DNA of 64,000 nucleotides from Gammaproteobacteria bacterium (GTDB taxonomy: Bacteria; Pseudomonadota; Gammaproteobacteria; Steroidobacterales; Rariloculaceae), in the NCBI GenBank assembly GCA_036381015.1, contig DASVDR010000026.1:45237-109236 (forward strand), given 5' to 3'. Of the stretch, positions 1 to 9,527 are shown piece after piece. The position numbers were made by a program, and so were the translations under genes. Within the stretch, counting starts at the first letter, position 1. Every line of letters starts with the position of its first letter. Under the pieces are notes generated by a model. It ran no database searches and was not told the origin of the DNA. It saw only the letters and a list, made by a program, of their open reading frames with translations.

Positions 1-2
1 TC

Positions 3-404
3 GGCTGGCACTTCTGCTTCGGCAACGCATGGGGCAACGACATTCTGAGCGGCACCTTCCCCGAGGGCTATCAGACCGTGTTGCCGCACTACTGGAATAC
101 GGCGGGTATCGACGAGTTCGTGCTGGATTACGCGAACCGGCACATGGCCGGAGTCGAATTCCTCAAGAATTGCCCGAAAGACAAGGGTGTGCAGATCGGC
201 GTGCTCGACATCCGCACGAGCATGATCGAGCCGCCGCAGATGATCGCCGATCGGGTGCGCGAGGTGCTGAAGTATGTGTCGCCCGAGCAGCTCACGTTGA
301 GCACCGATTGCGGCATGAAGCCGCTGGCGCGCATGGTGGCGAAGATGAAGCTGAAGAACCTGGCCGAAGCGGCCGCGATCGTGCGCAAGGAGATCGGCGC
401 GTAG
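3..404 (+). CDS. MetE C-terminal-like zinc methyltransferase (5' end cut by window)
   Basis: The start lies outside the window; 133 C-terminal codons are present, ending in TAG. The product belongs to the cobalamin-independent methionine synthase C-terminal (UROD/MetE-like barrel) family. The zinc-ligand pattern of that family is visible: an HFC motif right at the window edge (His-x-Cys), a GVEF glutamate, and STDCGM carrying the last cysteine. Family members transfer a methyl group to a thiol such as homocysteine, but the standalone C-terminal forms are poorly characterised and their methyl donor is often unknown. Two more members occur in this window (24316 and 49699). It faces the methyl-cycle operon across a shared terminator. 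The family assignment is firm; the substrate is not known. Confidence 0.85.
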   Translation, partial: GWHFCFGNAWGNDILSGTFPEGYQTVLPHYWNTAGIDEFVLDYANRHMAGVEFLKNCPKDKGVQIGVLDIRTSMIEPPQMIADRVREVLKYVSPEQLTLSTDCGMKPLARMVAKMKLKNLAEAAAIVRKEIGA

Positions 405-439
405 CCCGATACGGACGCGCGCTTGAACGCGCAGACGCG

Positions 440-470
440 AAAAGGCCGGCACTCGCCGGCCTTTTCTTTT
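440..470. terminator. bidirectional intrinsic terminator
   Basis: A perfect 11-bp stem (AAAAGGCCGGC, loop ACTC, then its complement) is followed by TTTTCTTTT on the plus strand. The A-run on the left arm becomes a U-run on the minus strand. It sits between the converging MetE-like gene and the PAP2 gene and can end transcription of both, including the seven-gene methyl-cycle operon. Confidence 0.85.
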
Positions 471-569
471 GCGCGATTGCGCTGCCGGACACGGCCTGTC
501 GGTCGCGGCGTTCTGGGCTTCCCGCGCCGCTCACGGTTTCGGCCGCCGTTGTCCGCCGGGGCCGCTTCG

Positions 570-1199
570 TCAGAACGACCCGGTGATACGCACTCCCCAG
601 GCGCCGTCTCCGGCCGCCGGAATCACTGCGATGCGCTTCCGTTCCAGCTTGTCGACCAGCAGGAACGACGCGCCGATGCCGAGCGCGGCGCCCGCGAGCA
701 CGTCGGCTTCGTCGTGCTCGTCGGCATCGATGCGGCTCCAGCCCGTGAATGCGGCGAGCGCATAGGCGGGCCACGCCGTGCGGATGCCGTATCGGCGATG
801 GAGGAACGCGGCACCCTGGAACGCCACCGACGTGTGGCCGGACGGAAACGCGTCGTCGTCGGAGCCGTCGGGCCGCTCGTCCTCGACGGTCTCCTTCAGC
901 AGCCATGTCGCGGCGACGTTCGCCGCAAACGCGCGGTAGAGCTGTCGGCGCCCGTCGCGATCGTCCCGTCGAATCGTGACGGCCAGCGCGGCGGCGGGGA
1001 TCGCGACGCGCAGCACGTCACCCGCCTCCTCCGCGGTGTCGCCGGCGCCGGCGGCCGAGCACCACGAGGCGAGCACGAGCGCCGCGCAGGCGGCGCACCG
1101 CCGCTTTCCGCGCCGAGCCGAGCAGCGGCCGCCCGGCGGGACGCGGCTGCGGCTCGAACCGCCCGCCTGCCCCGCGGCGCCGCGCACGCCTCCGGTCAT
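570..1199 (-). CDS. PAP2-family phosphatase, secreted or membrane-anchored
   Basis: 209 aa. The three PAP2 acid phosphatase motifs are present: K102 to R109-P110 (KETVEDERP), P119-SGH (H122) and SR-x5-H-x3-D (S155, R156, H162, D166). A hydrophobic stretch at about residues 36-52 with small residues after it looks like a signal or anchor, preceded by a long basic N-terminus, so the true start could be later. Members hydrolyse phosphate esters of lipids or small molecules in the periplasm. The start codon follows the fhs stop after one base (TGA-C-ATG), so translation is probably coupled to fhs and this is the last gene of the methyl-cycle operon. Why a phosphatase would travel with that operon is unclear. 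Confidence 0.8.
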   Translation of the reverse strand: MTGGVRGAAGQAGGSSRSRVPPGGRCSARRGKRRCAACAALVLASWCSAAGAGDTAEEAGDVLRVAIPAAALAVTIRRDDRDGRRQLYRAFAANVAATWLLKETVEDERPDGSDDDAFPSGHTSVAFQGAAFLHRRYGIRTAWPAYALAAFTGWSRIDADEHDEADVLAGAALGIGASFLLVDKLERKRIAVIPAAGDGAWGVRITGSF

Positions 1200-1200
1200 G

Positions 1201-2877
1201 TCACGACAGCCCGACGATCTCGCCGTTCTCGTCGACGTCGATATGGTCGGCCGCGGGCTTCTTCGGCAGTCCGGGCATCGTCATCATGTCACCGCCGAGC
1301 ACGACGAGGAACTCGGCGCCTGCCGAAAGGTACACGTCCCTGACCTTGAAGACGTGGCCGCTCGCCGCGCCCCGGTACTTCGGATCGGTCGAGAACGAAT
1401 ACTGCGTCTTCGCGATGCAGATCGGGAAGTGGCCGTAGCCGTCCTCCTGATACTTCTCGATCTTCTTGCGGACCGCGGTGTCGGCGATGACCTCGGCTGC
1501 GCCGTAGATCTTTTCCGCGACCTTGCCGATCTTGCGCCACAGCGTGTCCTTGTCCTCGTACACGAAGCGCAGCTCCGGCGCCGGCCCCTCGAGCGTCTCC
1601 ACGACGACCTCCGCGAGATCCGTCGCCCCCGCACCGCCCTTCGAGAAGTGCTCGGCAACGACCGCCTTCACGCCCTGCTCCGCCATGTGGTCGATGACGA
1701 AACGAAGCTCCTTGTCCGTGTCGCTGCCAAAGCGGTTGATCGCGACGACGACGGGCATGCCGTAGTGATTGCGGATGTTCGAGACATGGCGGTCGAGGTT
1801 GACCATTCCGCGCTCGAGCGACTCGAGGTTCTCCGTGTTCAGGTCCACCAGCTCCGTGCCGCCCTGGTACTTCAGGGCGCGGACGGTGGCGACCAGCACC
1901 AGCGCGCGTGGCCTCAAGCCGGTCTTGCGGCACTTGATGTCGATGAACTTCTCGGCGCCGAGATCGGCGCCGAAGCCGGCCTCCGTGACGACGTAATCGG
2001 CGAGCTTCAACGCCGTGCGGGTCGCCAGCGCGGAGTTGCAGCCGTGCGCGATGTTCGCGAAGGGTCCGCCGTGGACGAGCGTCGGCGTGTTCTCGAGCGT
2101 CTGCACGAGATTCGGCTTGATCGCCTCCTTCATCAGCACCGTCATGGCGCCCTGAGCTTTGAGGTCGCCGGCCGTGATGGCCTTGCCGTCGCGCGTGTAG
2201 CCGACGATGATCCGGCTGAAGCGCTCGCGCATGTCCTGCAACGAGGTCGAAAGGCACAGGATGGCCATGATCTCCGACGCCGCGACGATGTCGTAGCCCG
2301 TCTCCCGGGGCACGCCGTGCGCGGTGCCGCCGAGGCCGATGACGATGTTGCGCAGAGAGCGGTCGTTGACATCCACGACTCGGCGCCAGGTCACACGGCG
2401 GAGATCGAAGCCGAGCGGGTTGCCGAAATGGATGTGGTTGTCGACGAGCGCAGCGAGCAAATTGTGCGCGAGGCTCACGGCGTGGAAGTCGCCGGTGAAG
2501 TGGAGATTGATGTCCTCCATCGGGGCCACTTGCGCATAGCCTCCGCCTGCGCCGCCGCCCTTGCTGCCGAAGCACGGCCCGAGGGAGGGCTCGCGCACGC
2601 ACACCATCGCCTTCTTGCCGATCCGGTTCAACGCGTCGCCGAGGCCTACCGTCGTCGTCGTCTTGCCTTCTCCGGCCGGCGTCGGCGTGATCGCGGTTAC
2701 GAGGATCAACTTGCCGTCCGGACGATCCTTCAGCCTGTCGATGAGGCCGGCTGAAAGCTTCGCCTTGTAGTGCCCGTACGGCTCGAGGTCAGTGGGGTCG
2801 ATGCCCAGCCGGCGCTCCGCGAGATCGGTGATCCGCTCGAGCTTCGCGCTACGGGCTATCGTGATGTCGTCGTTCAT
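1201..2877 (-). CDS. fhs: formate--tetrahydrofolate ligase
   Basis: 558 aa, the full length for the family. It catalyses ATP + formate + tetrahydrofolate to 10-formyl-tetrahydrofolate (reversible) in the cytoplasm. The family P-loop [16 protein letters not shown] lies at about residues 64-79, and the rest aligns along the length with no break visible. ATG start; a weak AGGCGAG lies upstream. Fhs is called LigH in Sphingobium SYK-6, where it works with MetF and the O-demethylase LigM to process methyl groups taken from aromatic methoxyls; a LigM-type gene is present here at 58093. It is separated from ahcY by 131 bp containing two palindromes, and is tightly followed by the PAP2 gene. Confidence 0.96.
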   Translation of the reverse strand: MNDDITIARSAKLERITDLAERRLGIDPTDLEPYGHYKAKLSAGLIDRLKDRPDGKLILVTAITPTPAGEGKTTTTVGLGDALNRIGKKAMVCVREPSLGPCFGSKGGGAGGGYAQVAPMEDINLHFTGDFHAVSLAHNLLAALVDNHIHFGNPLGFDLRRVTWRRVVDVNDRSLRNIVIGLGGTAHGVPRETGYDIVAASEIMAILCLSTSLQDMRERFSRIIVGYTRDGKAITAGDLKAQGAMTVLMKEAIKPNLVQTLENTPTLVHGGPFANIAHGCNSALATRTALKLADYVVTEAGFGADLGAEKFIDIKCRKTGLRPRALVLVATVRALKYQGGTELVDLNTENLESLERGMVNLDRHVSNIRNHYGMPVVVAINRFGSDTDKELRFVIDHMAEQGVKAVVAEHFSKGGAGATDLAEVVVETLEGPAPELRFVYEDKDTLWRKIGKVAEKIYGAAEVIADTAVRKKIEKYQEDGYGHFPICIAKTQYSFSTDPKYRGAASGHVFKVRDVYLSAGAEFLVVLGGDMMTMPGLPKKPAADHIDVDENGEIVGLS

Positions 2878-2904
2878 AGCTCGCCTGCAATCGGAAAAGG
2901 GCGG

Positions 2905-2939
2905 GCGGAAAAAAAGGTGTCAGACACCTTTTTTCCGCC
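2905..2939. repeat. palindromic intergenic repeat, copy 1
   Basis: Near-perfect palindrome: GGCGG, a run of seven A, GGTGTC, a central A, then GACACC, six T and CCGCC. It lies between ahcY and fhs on their transcript. The folded RNA would end in a U-run, so it can act as a (leaky) terminator or as a 3'-end stabiliser that separates ahcY from fhs expression. The GGTGTC/GACACC core flanked by A and T runs resembles dispersed extragenic palindromes in proteobacterial genomes; that comparison is from memory. Confidence 0.75.
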
Positions 2940-2966
2940 TACGGATACATTTACTCTGCGAAAACA

Positions 2967-3001
2967 GCGGGAAAAAAGGTGTCTGTCACCTCTTTTCCCG
3001 C
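2967..3001. repeat. palindromic intergenic repeat, copy 2 (imperfect)
   Basis: GCGGG, six A, GGTG on the left and CACC, TCTTTT, CCCGC on the right around a TCTGT loop. It is the same design as the copy 28 bp away but with mismatches, and it ends 8 bp before the ahcY stop codon. On the minus strand it sits immediately after ahcY, where an intrinsic terminator would be expected. Confidence 0.65.
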
Positions 3002-3008
3002 GCGCACG

Positions 3009-5388
<2,380 letters not shown>

Positions 5389-5527
5389 GCTTTCGTCTCG
5401 TCGTTTGAGTCAAGTCGCTCGAGCAATCCGCTGCCGGCAGTCGCCGGCCGCGCGCTCGAGTCGAGCCCGAGCGCACCGGACACCATCGTCGCCGGCGCTA
5501 GCGCCCGCGCCTGGACGCGCGCGCCGC

Positions 5528-6676
5528 TCAGGCGAATTCCTTCAAGGCCTCGACCTTGTCGGTCTTCTCCCAGCTGAAATCCGGCCGACCGAAGTGGCCG
5601 TATGCGGCGGTCTTCCGGTAGATCGGCCTCAGCAGATCGAGCATCTTGATGATGCCATAGGGCCGAAGATCGAAGTTCTCCCGCACGGCCGCGACGATCT
5701 TCTCTTCCGGCACTTTGTTCGTGCCGAACGTCTCGACCGTGACCGACGTCGGCCGCGCGACGCCGATGGCGTACGACACCTGCACCTCGCAGCGCTCGGC
5801 GAGGCCGGCCGCGACGATGTTCTTCGCGACGTAGCGGCACGCGTACGCGGCCGAGCGGTCGACCTTCGACGGATCCTTGCCGGAGAACGCGCCGCCGCCG
5901 TGCCGCGCCATGCCGCCGTAGGTATCGACGATGATCTTCCGCCCCGTAAGCCCGCAGTCCCCCATCGGCCCGCCGATCACGAACCGGCCGGTCGGGTTGA
6001 TGTGGTACACCGTGTCCTTCGTGATCCATTTCGTCGGCAGGACGGGCTTGATGATCTCCTCCATGACCGCTTCGTGCAGGTCCTTCTGGGAGATGTCCGG
6101 GCTATGCTGCGTGGAGAGCACCACCGCCTCGATGCCGACAGGCTTGTTGTCCTCGTAGCGGAACGTGAGCTGGCTCTTCGCGTCGGGTCGCGCCCAGTTG
6201 GCGCCTCCGGACTTGCGCAGCTCCGCATGCCGCTCGAGCAGCTTGTGTGCGTAGATGATCGGCGCCGGCATGAACGTATCGGTCTCGTTCGTGGCATAAC
6301 CGAACATCAGGCCCTGGTCCCCGGCGCCCTGCTCCTCCGGATCGGACCGGTCGACGCCCTGTGCGATGTCCCGCGACTGCTTGCCGAGCGCGTTCAGCAC
6401 GGCGCACGTGTTGCCGTCGAACCCCTTGTCGGAGTGATCGTAGCCGATATCGAGCACGACCTTGCGGATGATCTCCTCGGCTTCGATGACGGCATTCGTC
6501 GTGATCTCGCCGGCCACCATGACCAGCCCCGTCTTCGTCAGCGTCTCGCAAGCAACCCGGCTCTTCGCGTCCTGAGAGATGATGGCGTCGAGGATCGCGT
6601 CCGAAATCTGATCGGCCATCTTATCCGGGTGTCCCTCCGAGACGGATTCGGACGTGAACAGGTATGACTTGCTCAT
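5528..6676 (-). CDS. metK: S-adenosylmethionine synthetase
   Basis: 382 aa. Makes SAM from methionine and ATP in the cytoplasm. Family motifs: SVSEGHPDK near the N-terminus, [12 protein letters not shown], and the glycine-rich [16 protein letters not shown] loop. An in-frame GTG lies three codons upstream, but the ATG at 6676 is preferred: a TAGGTG Shine-Dalgarno-like sequence sits seven bases before it and the resulting MSKSYLF N-terminus matches the family. I looked for SAM or SAH riboswitch features in the 64-bp leader and in the other gaps of this operon and saw none. Confidence 0.97.
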   Translation of the reverse strand: MSKSYLFTSESVSEGHPDKMADQISDAILDAIISQDAKSRVACETLTKTGLVMVAGEITTNAVIEAEEIIRKVVLDIGYDHSDKGFDGNTCAVLNALGKQSRDIAQGVDRSDPEEQGAGDQGLMFGYATNETDTFMPAPIIYAHKLLERHAELRKSGGANWARPDAKSQLTFRYEDNKPVGIEAVVLSTQHSPDISQKDLHEAVMEEIIKPVLPTKWITKDTVYHINPTGRFVIGGPMGDCGLTGRKIIVDTYGGMARHGGGAFSGKDPSKVDRSAAYACRYVAKNIVAAGLAERCEVQVSYAIGVARPTSVTVETFGTNKVPEEKIVAAVRENFDLRPYGIIKMLDLLRPIYRKTAAYGHFGRPDFSWEKTDKVEALKEFA

Positions 6677-6740
6677 CTTTTGCACCTACTGTGTTTTCTA
6701 ATGTTTCCGCACGACTGTCGTCAGGTTCGATCCGTCCGGC

Positions 6741-7658
6741 TCATGCGACCTCGAAGCCGGTGCCCCGGCCGTTCAGCTCGAAACGCCCGGCGATGACGTC
6801 GTTCGCCCATTTCGCCGTCTTCAACACGCCCCCGAAGCAGAAGAAATGCGCCTTCTCGAGACGACATGGAGACGTCGTCGCCCGGTGGCGGGCGAAGTGA
6901 GTGATCAGCTCGTCGGGCGCATGCGTGCGCAGCAGATTGGCCGTAGCCCCGGTGCGCGTGACCATCATCCGGGCGGACGAGCCGATTCCGCACCGCATCG
7001 CGAAGCGTACGAGCTGACGGAGCGACGCCGGCCCCGCCATCCCGACGTGAATCGGCAGCTCGATCCCGGCTTCTGACGTGGCCGCTTCCCAGTCGGTGAC
7101 TGCCTCGGGATCGAAGCCGAACTGCGTGACGACACGGGCGTCGAAGCGGGCTCGCTTTGCGAGCTCGGCCTTCTGCAGGAGAATTTCGGTGGTCGCCGGA
7201 CCGATGGCCTTGCTGCCTTCCGGGTGTCCCGCGACCCCCACCGCGCGGAACTCGTACTCGTCGAAGAGCCCGGTTTCGAGCACCTCCAGGCTGCTGCCGA
7301 ACGCAGCGTTCGGGATCGCCTCGTCCCCCGCGATCACGAGCGCCTCGCGGACACCCCCGCGCGCCATCTCCTCGAGCGCCCGGGCGAGCTGATCGCGGCT
7401 TTCGAGCTTGCGCGAGACGACGTGCGGCACGGCAGTCAGGCCGTGCTGCTGGAGCTTGACGCAGATGCGGGCAATGTCGCCGATCGCATACCCGGGCAGA
7501 TGCGCCATGTAGACCGCAGTGCCGGGCTGAAGCGTCTTCGCGAGCTCCGCGAGGTTTTCCTCGTCGTGCGGCGTCGCTTCGATCGAGTAATTCGTGACGA
7601 ACGCCACGATCTGCTGCTTCAAGTCGTCGCTCGACAACATACCCGCTTCCACTCCCAT
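6741..7658 (-). CDS. methylenetetrahydrofolate reductase-like protein (short MetF type)
   Basis: 305 aa, MTHFR/MetF family TIM barrel. It retains family-like segments: the N-terminal SIEATPHD stretch, a MAHLPG loop, the HVVSRKL region, VAGHPEG and VVTQFGFDPEAV. MetF interconverts 5,10-methylene- and 5-methyl-tetrahydrofolate using flavin. It is divergent from enteric MetF, so the direction (biosynthetic, or oxidising methyl-THF as in LigM-dependent demethylation) cannot be told from sequence. The ATG at 7658 has GGAG five bases upstream; a GTG one codon earlier and an ATG at 7640 are alternatives. It begins 16 bp after the methyltransferase gene. Confidence 0.82.
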   Translation of the reverse strand: MGVEAGMLSSDDLKQQIVAFVTNYSIEATPHDEENLAELAKTLQPGTAVYMAHLPGYAIGDIARICVKLQQHGLTAVPHVVSRKLESRDQLARALEEMARGGVREALVIAGDEAIPNAAFGSSLEVLETGLFDEYEFRAVGVAGHPEGSKAIGPATTEILLQKAELAKRARFDARVVTQFGFDPEAVTDWEAATSEAGIELPIHVGMAGPASLRQLVRFAMRCGIGSSARMMVTRTGATANLLRTHAPDELITHFARHRATTSPCRLEKAHFFCFGGVLKTAKWANDVIAGRFELNGRGTGFEVA

Positions 7659-7674
7659 CACCGCTCCGCGGCGC

Positions 7675-9117
7675 TTATTGCTTTCTCGAAACGACGAAGC
7701 TCTCGTCGTTGAACCACAGTCCCTTGTGCTTCTTCAAAACTTCCGCCGTATGCTTCAAGTAGTCGCCGGAGGACACGACCGGCTCGAGGCGCTCGTCTTC
7801 GATCTGGTTCACGTAGATGGACGCATTCCAGGCCGCGAATAGCGTAGACGTTCCGATGCTTTGCTGCACCTCGCTCGGCAGGGTGTGCATTTCGTAGCGG
7901 AATACCGCCTTCGCGTCCGAGCCGGCGACGAAATTATAGTTGCGAGCGTCTCGGCCGAGCTCTTCCCTCAGCACCTTGATCAGCTCGTGGCGGTCGACCT
8001 GGAACGGATCCTCCTCGGGCCAGACCTTTCGCACGAGCTCGAGGGCCGGATCATCGCCGCAAGACTGCACGGCAAGCAGCCGGCCGCTCGGCCCGAGGCT
8101 GCGCACGAGCGGCGCGAGAACCTTCTTGACCTTGAACTCGGCGCTCATCCGCGCCCGCCACGGCTGCGACGCAAGGGCGAGATCGTAGTCGCCGGCCACC
8201 TGCCCCGGCTTTGGAATAACGCCGTCGAGCAGGAAGGAGTGATCCTTGCGATAGATGACGAGCACCGACGGCCGCACGTACATTGGATTGCCGGTCCGCT
8301 CGCTCGATTTGACCTGCCAACCCTCGACGAGCACCGGATCGAGGCTCCGGAGCTGCTCGCCGTACTCGTAGGCCGAATCCCCTTCGAGTGCGACCTCACG
8401 CCAGTTCAAGGCCGCGGCGTTCTTCACGTCGCGCGGCCGCAGCCAAGGCGCCTCCGCGTAGTAGAGATTCGTGATGACAATGACCGTGGCCGGATGCTCG
8501 ATGAAGCGGTCAGGGAGCTTCTCGAGCGACAGCCGCACGTCCTCGAGGCTGATTTCCTTGCCGACGATGAAGAACGGCATGATCGGGAACCGCCGATGCA
8601 TGGCGCGCATCAAGTGCGTGAGCACCGTGCCGTCGCCCATTCCGGCGTCGAACACCCGCACGGCGGGCGGCCGGGGCTTCAGGTGCGCAAGCTCCCGGGC
8701 CGCGCGCTCGGCCACCTTCCACTTCTCGTTGCAGGTGTTGACGAACGCGAGGTACTTCTGCCGATTGTCGTAGAACCGAAACGGCCTGTCCGTGGCGACC
8801 AGCTCCTGGGGCGCCTCAGCGCGCCGGCCCGCCGTGCGCGTCGAGGTCTTCTTACGCGTGGAGGTCTTCGCGCTCATCATCGTGTCCTTCTCCGCGACCG
8901 TCACCGAGCCGACATCGCCGTTGGCAGCGTGCGGCCGGTTACCGTTGATGAAGCTTCTGATCTTGTTCGCGGTCTCCAGCGTCACGTCCTTGCCGCTGCG
9001 CAGCCGCGTGCACAGCTTGCCGTCGTTCACCGCCAGCTTGCCGAACGTGGACTCGGCCATGCCCGAACGGCGGCAGAAGGATTCGATCTCGAGAAGCAAA
9101 GAGTCCGCGCCTTGCAT
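7675..9117 (-). CDS. helix-turn-helix-like domain fused to a SAM-dependent methyltransferase
   Basis: 480 aa. Residues about 5-58 form a small helical domain of the type found in short DNA-binding-like proteins (ESFCRRSGMAESTFGKLAV, then RLRSGKDVTLETANKIRSF). A linker rich in Ser, Thr, Lys and Arg follows (about 70-100), then a class I methyltransferase core with motif I VFDAGMGDGTV at 155-165. The ATG at 9117 has GGGAG eight bases upstream; an upstream in-frame extension to 9291 is not protein-like. It heads the methyl-cycle operon, so it is either a major SAM consumer or a regulator that senses SAM/SAH. The methyl acceptor is unknown; I do not recognise a characterised homologue. Confidence 0.75.
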   Translation of the reverse strand: MQGADSLLLEIESFCRRSGMAESTFGKLAVNDGKLCTRLRSGKDVTLETANKIRSFINGNRPHAANGDVGSVTVAEKDTMMSAKTSTRKKTSTRTAGRRAEAPQELVATDRPFRFYDNRQKYLAFVNTCNEKWKVAERAARELAHLKPRPPAVRVFDAGMGDGTVLTHLMRAMHRRFPIMPFFIVGKEISLEDVRLSLEKLPDRFIEHPATVIVITNLYYAEAPWLRPRDVKNAAALNWREVALEGDSAYEYGEQLRSLDPVLVEGWQVKSSERTGNPMYVRPSVLVIYRKDHSFLLDGVIPKPGQVAGDYDLALASQPWRARMSAEFKVKKVLAPLVRSLGPSGRLLAVQSCGDDPALELVRKVWPEEDPFQVDRHELIKVLREELGRDARNYNFVAGSDAKAVFRYEMHTLPSEVQQSIGTSTLFAAWNASIYVNQIEDERLEPVVSSGDYLKHTAEVLKKHKGLWFNDESFVVSRKQ

Positions 9118-9527
9118 TCGTGCCGCTCCCGACGGAGAAGACGTTCTTCGGGGGTTGGGCCGAGACCATACGCCCGCGCAGGAGGAAAAGCAAGTTTTAC
9201 TGCCCAACGTTACGGCGGCTCTCGAAAGTGGGCTATATCCCAATAGCGGCGGCGGCCTCCCGGCATTGTCACGAGCCGTTAACGACCGCAAGGCTCAGCG
9301 GCCGAGGGAAGAGGCCTCACGACCGCGGGCTCGGCGGCCCGAGGGGAGCGGCCTCACCAAGGCGGAGGCCGCGGATCACGCTGCGGAGGGGGACGTCGAC
9401 CGCCTCCATCCCGGACGATCGAAACGCCCCGAGAATGAGCGATCGAAGCGGCTGGAGAATGGCTGTGAGACGCGGGAGGCGCCGCGACCGTCGAAGCGAT
9501 CGCGGGGCCCCCCGTCCTACCAAATGA
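9118..9527. other. 410-bp non-coding gap with GC-rich hairpins
   Basis: Lies between the start of the methyl-cycle operon and the end of a TonB receptor gene, both on the minus strand. The receptor-proximal half has short direct repeats (GAGGCCTCAC/GCGGCCTCAC; CGATCGAA...GAGAATG twice) and a perfect 8-bp stem at 9348-9372 (GCGGCCTC / GAGGCCGC) that may terminate the receptor transcript, although no U-run follows. The operon promoter should be in the 9118-9300 part; I could not identify convincing -35/-10 boxes. No coding potential seen. Confidence 0.5.

Noticed and set aside
976-2754. 592-codon open frame on the plus strand over fhs
   Set aside because: It is antisense to a complete, well-conserved fhs gene; long antisense frames are expected at this GC content and the translation has no domain, only Arg/Val/Asp-rich sequence.
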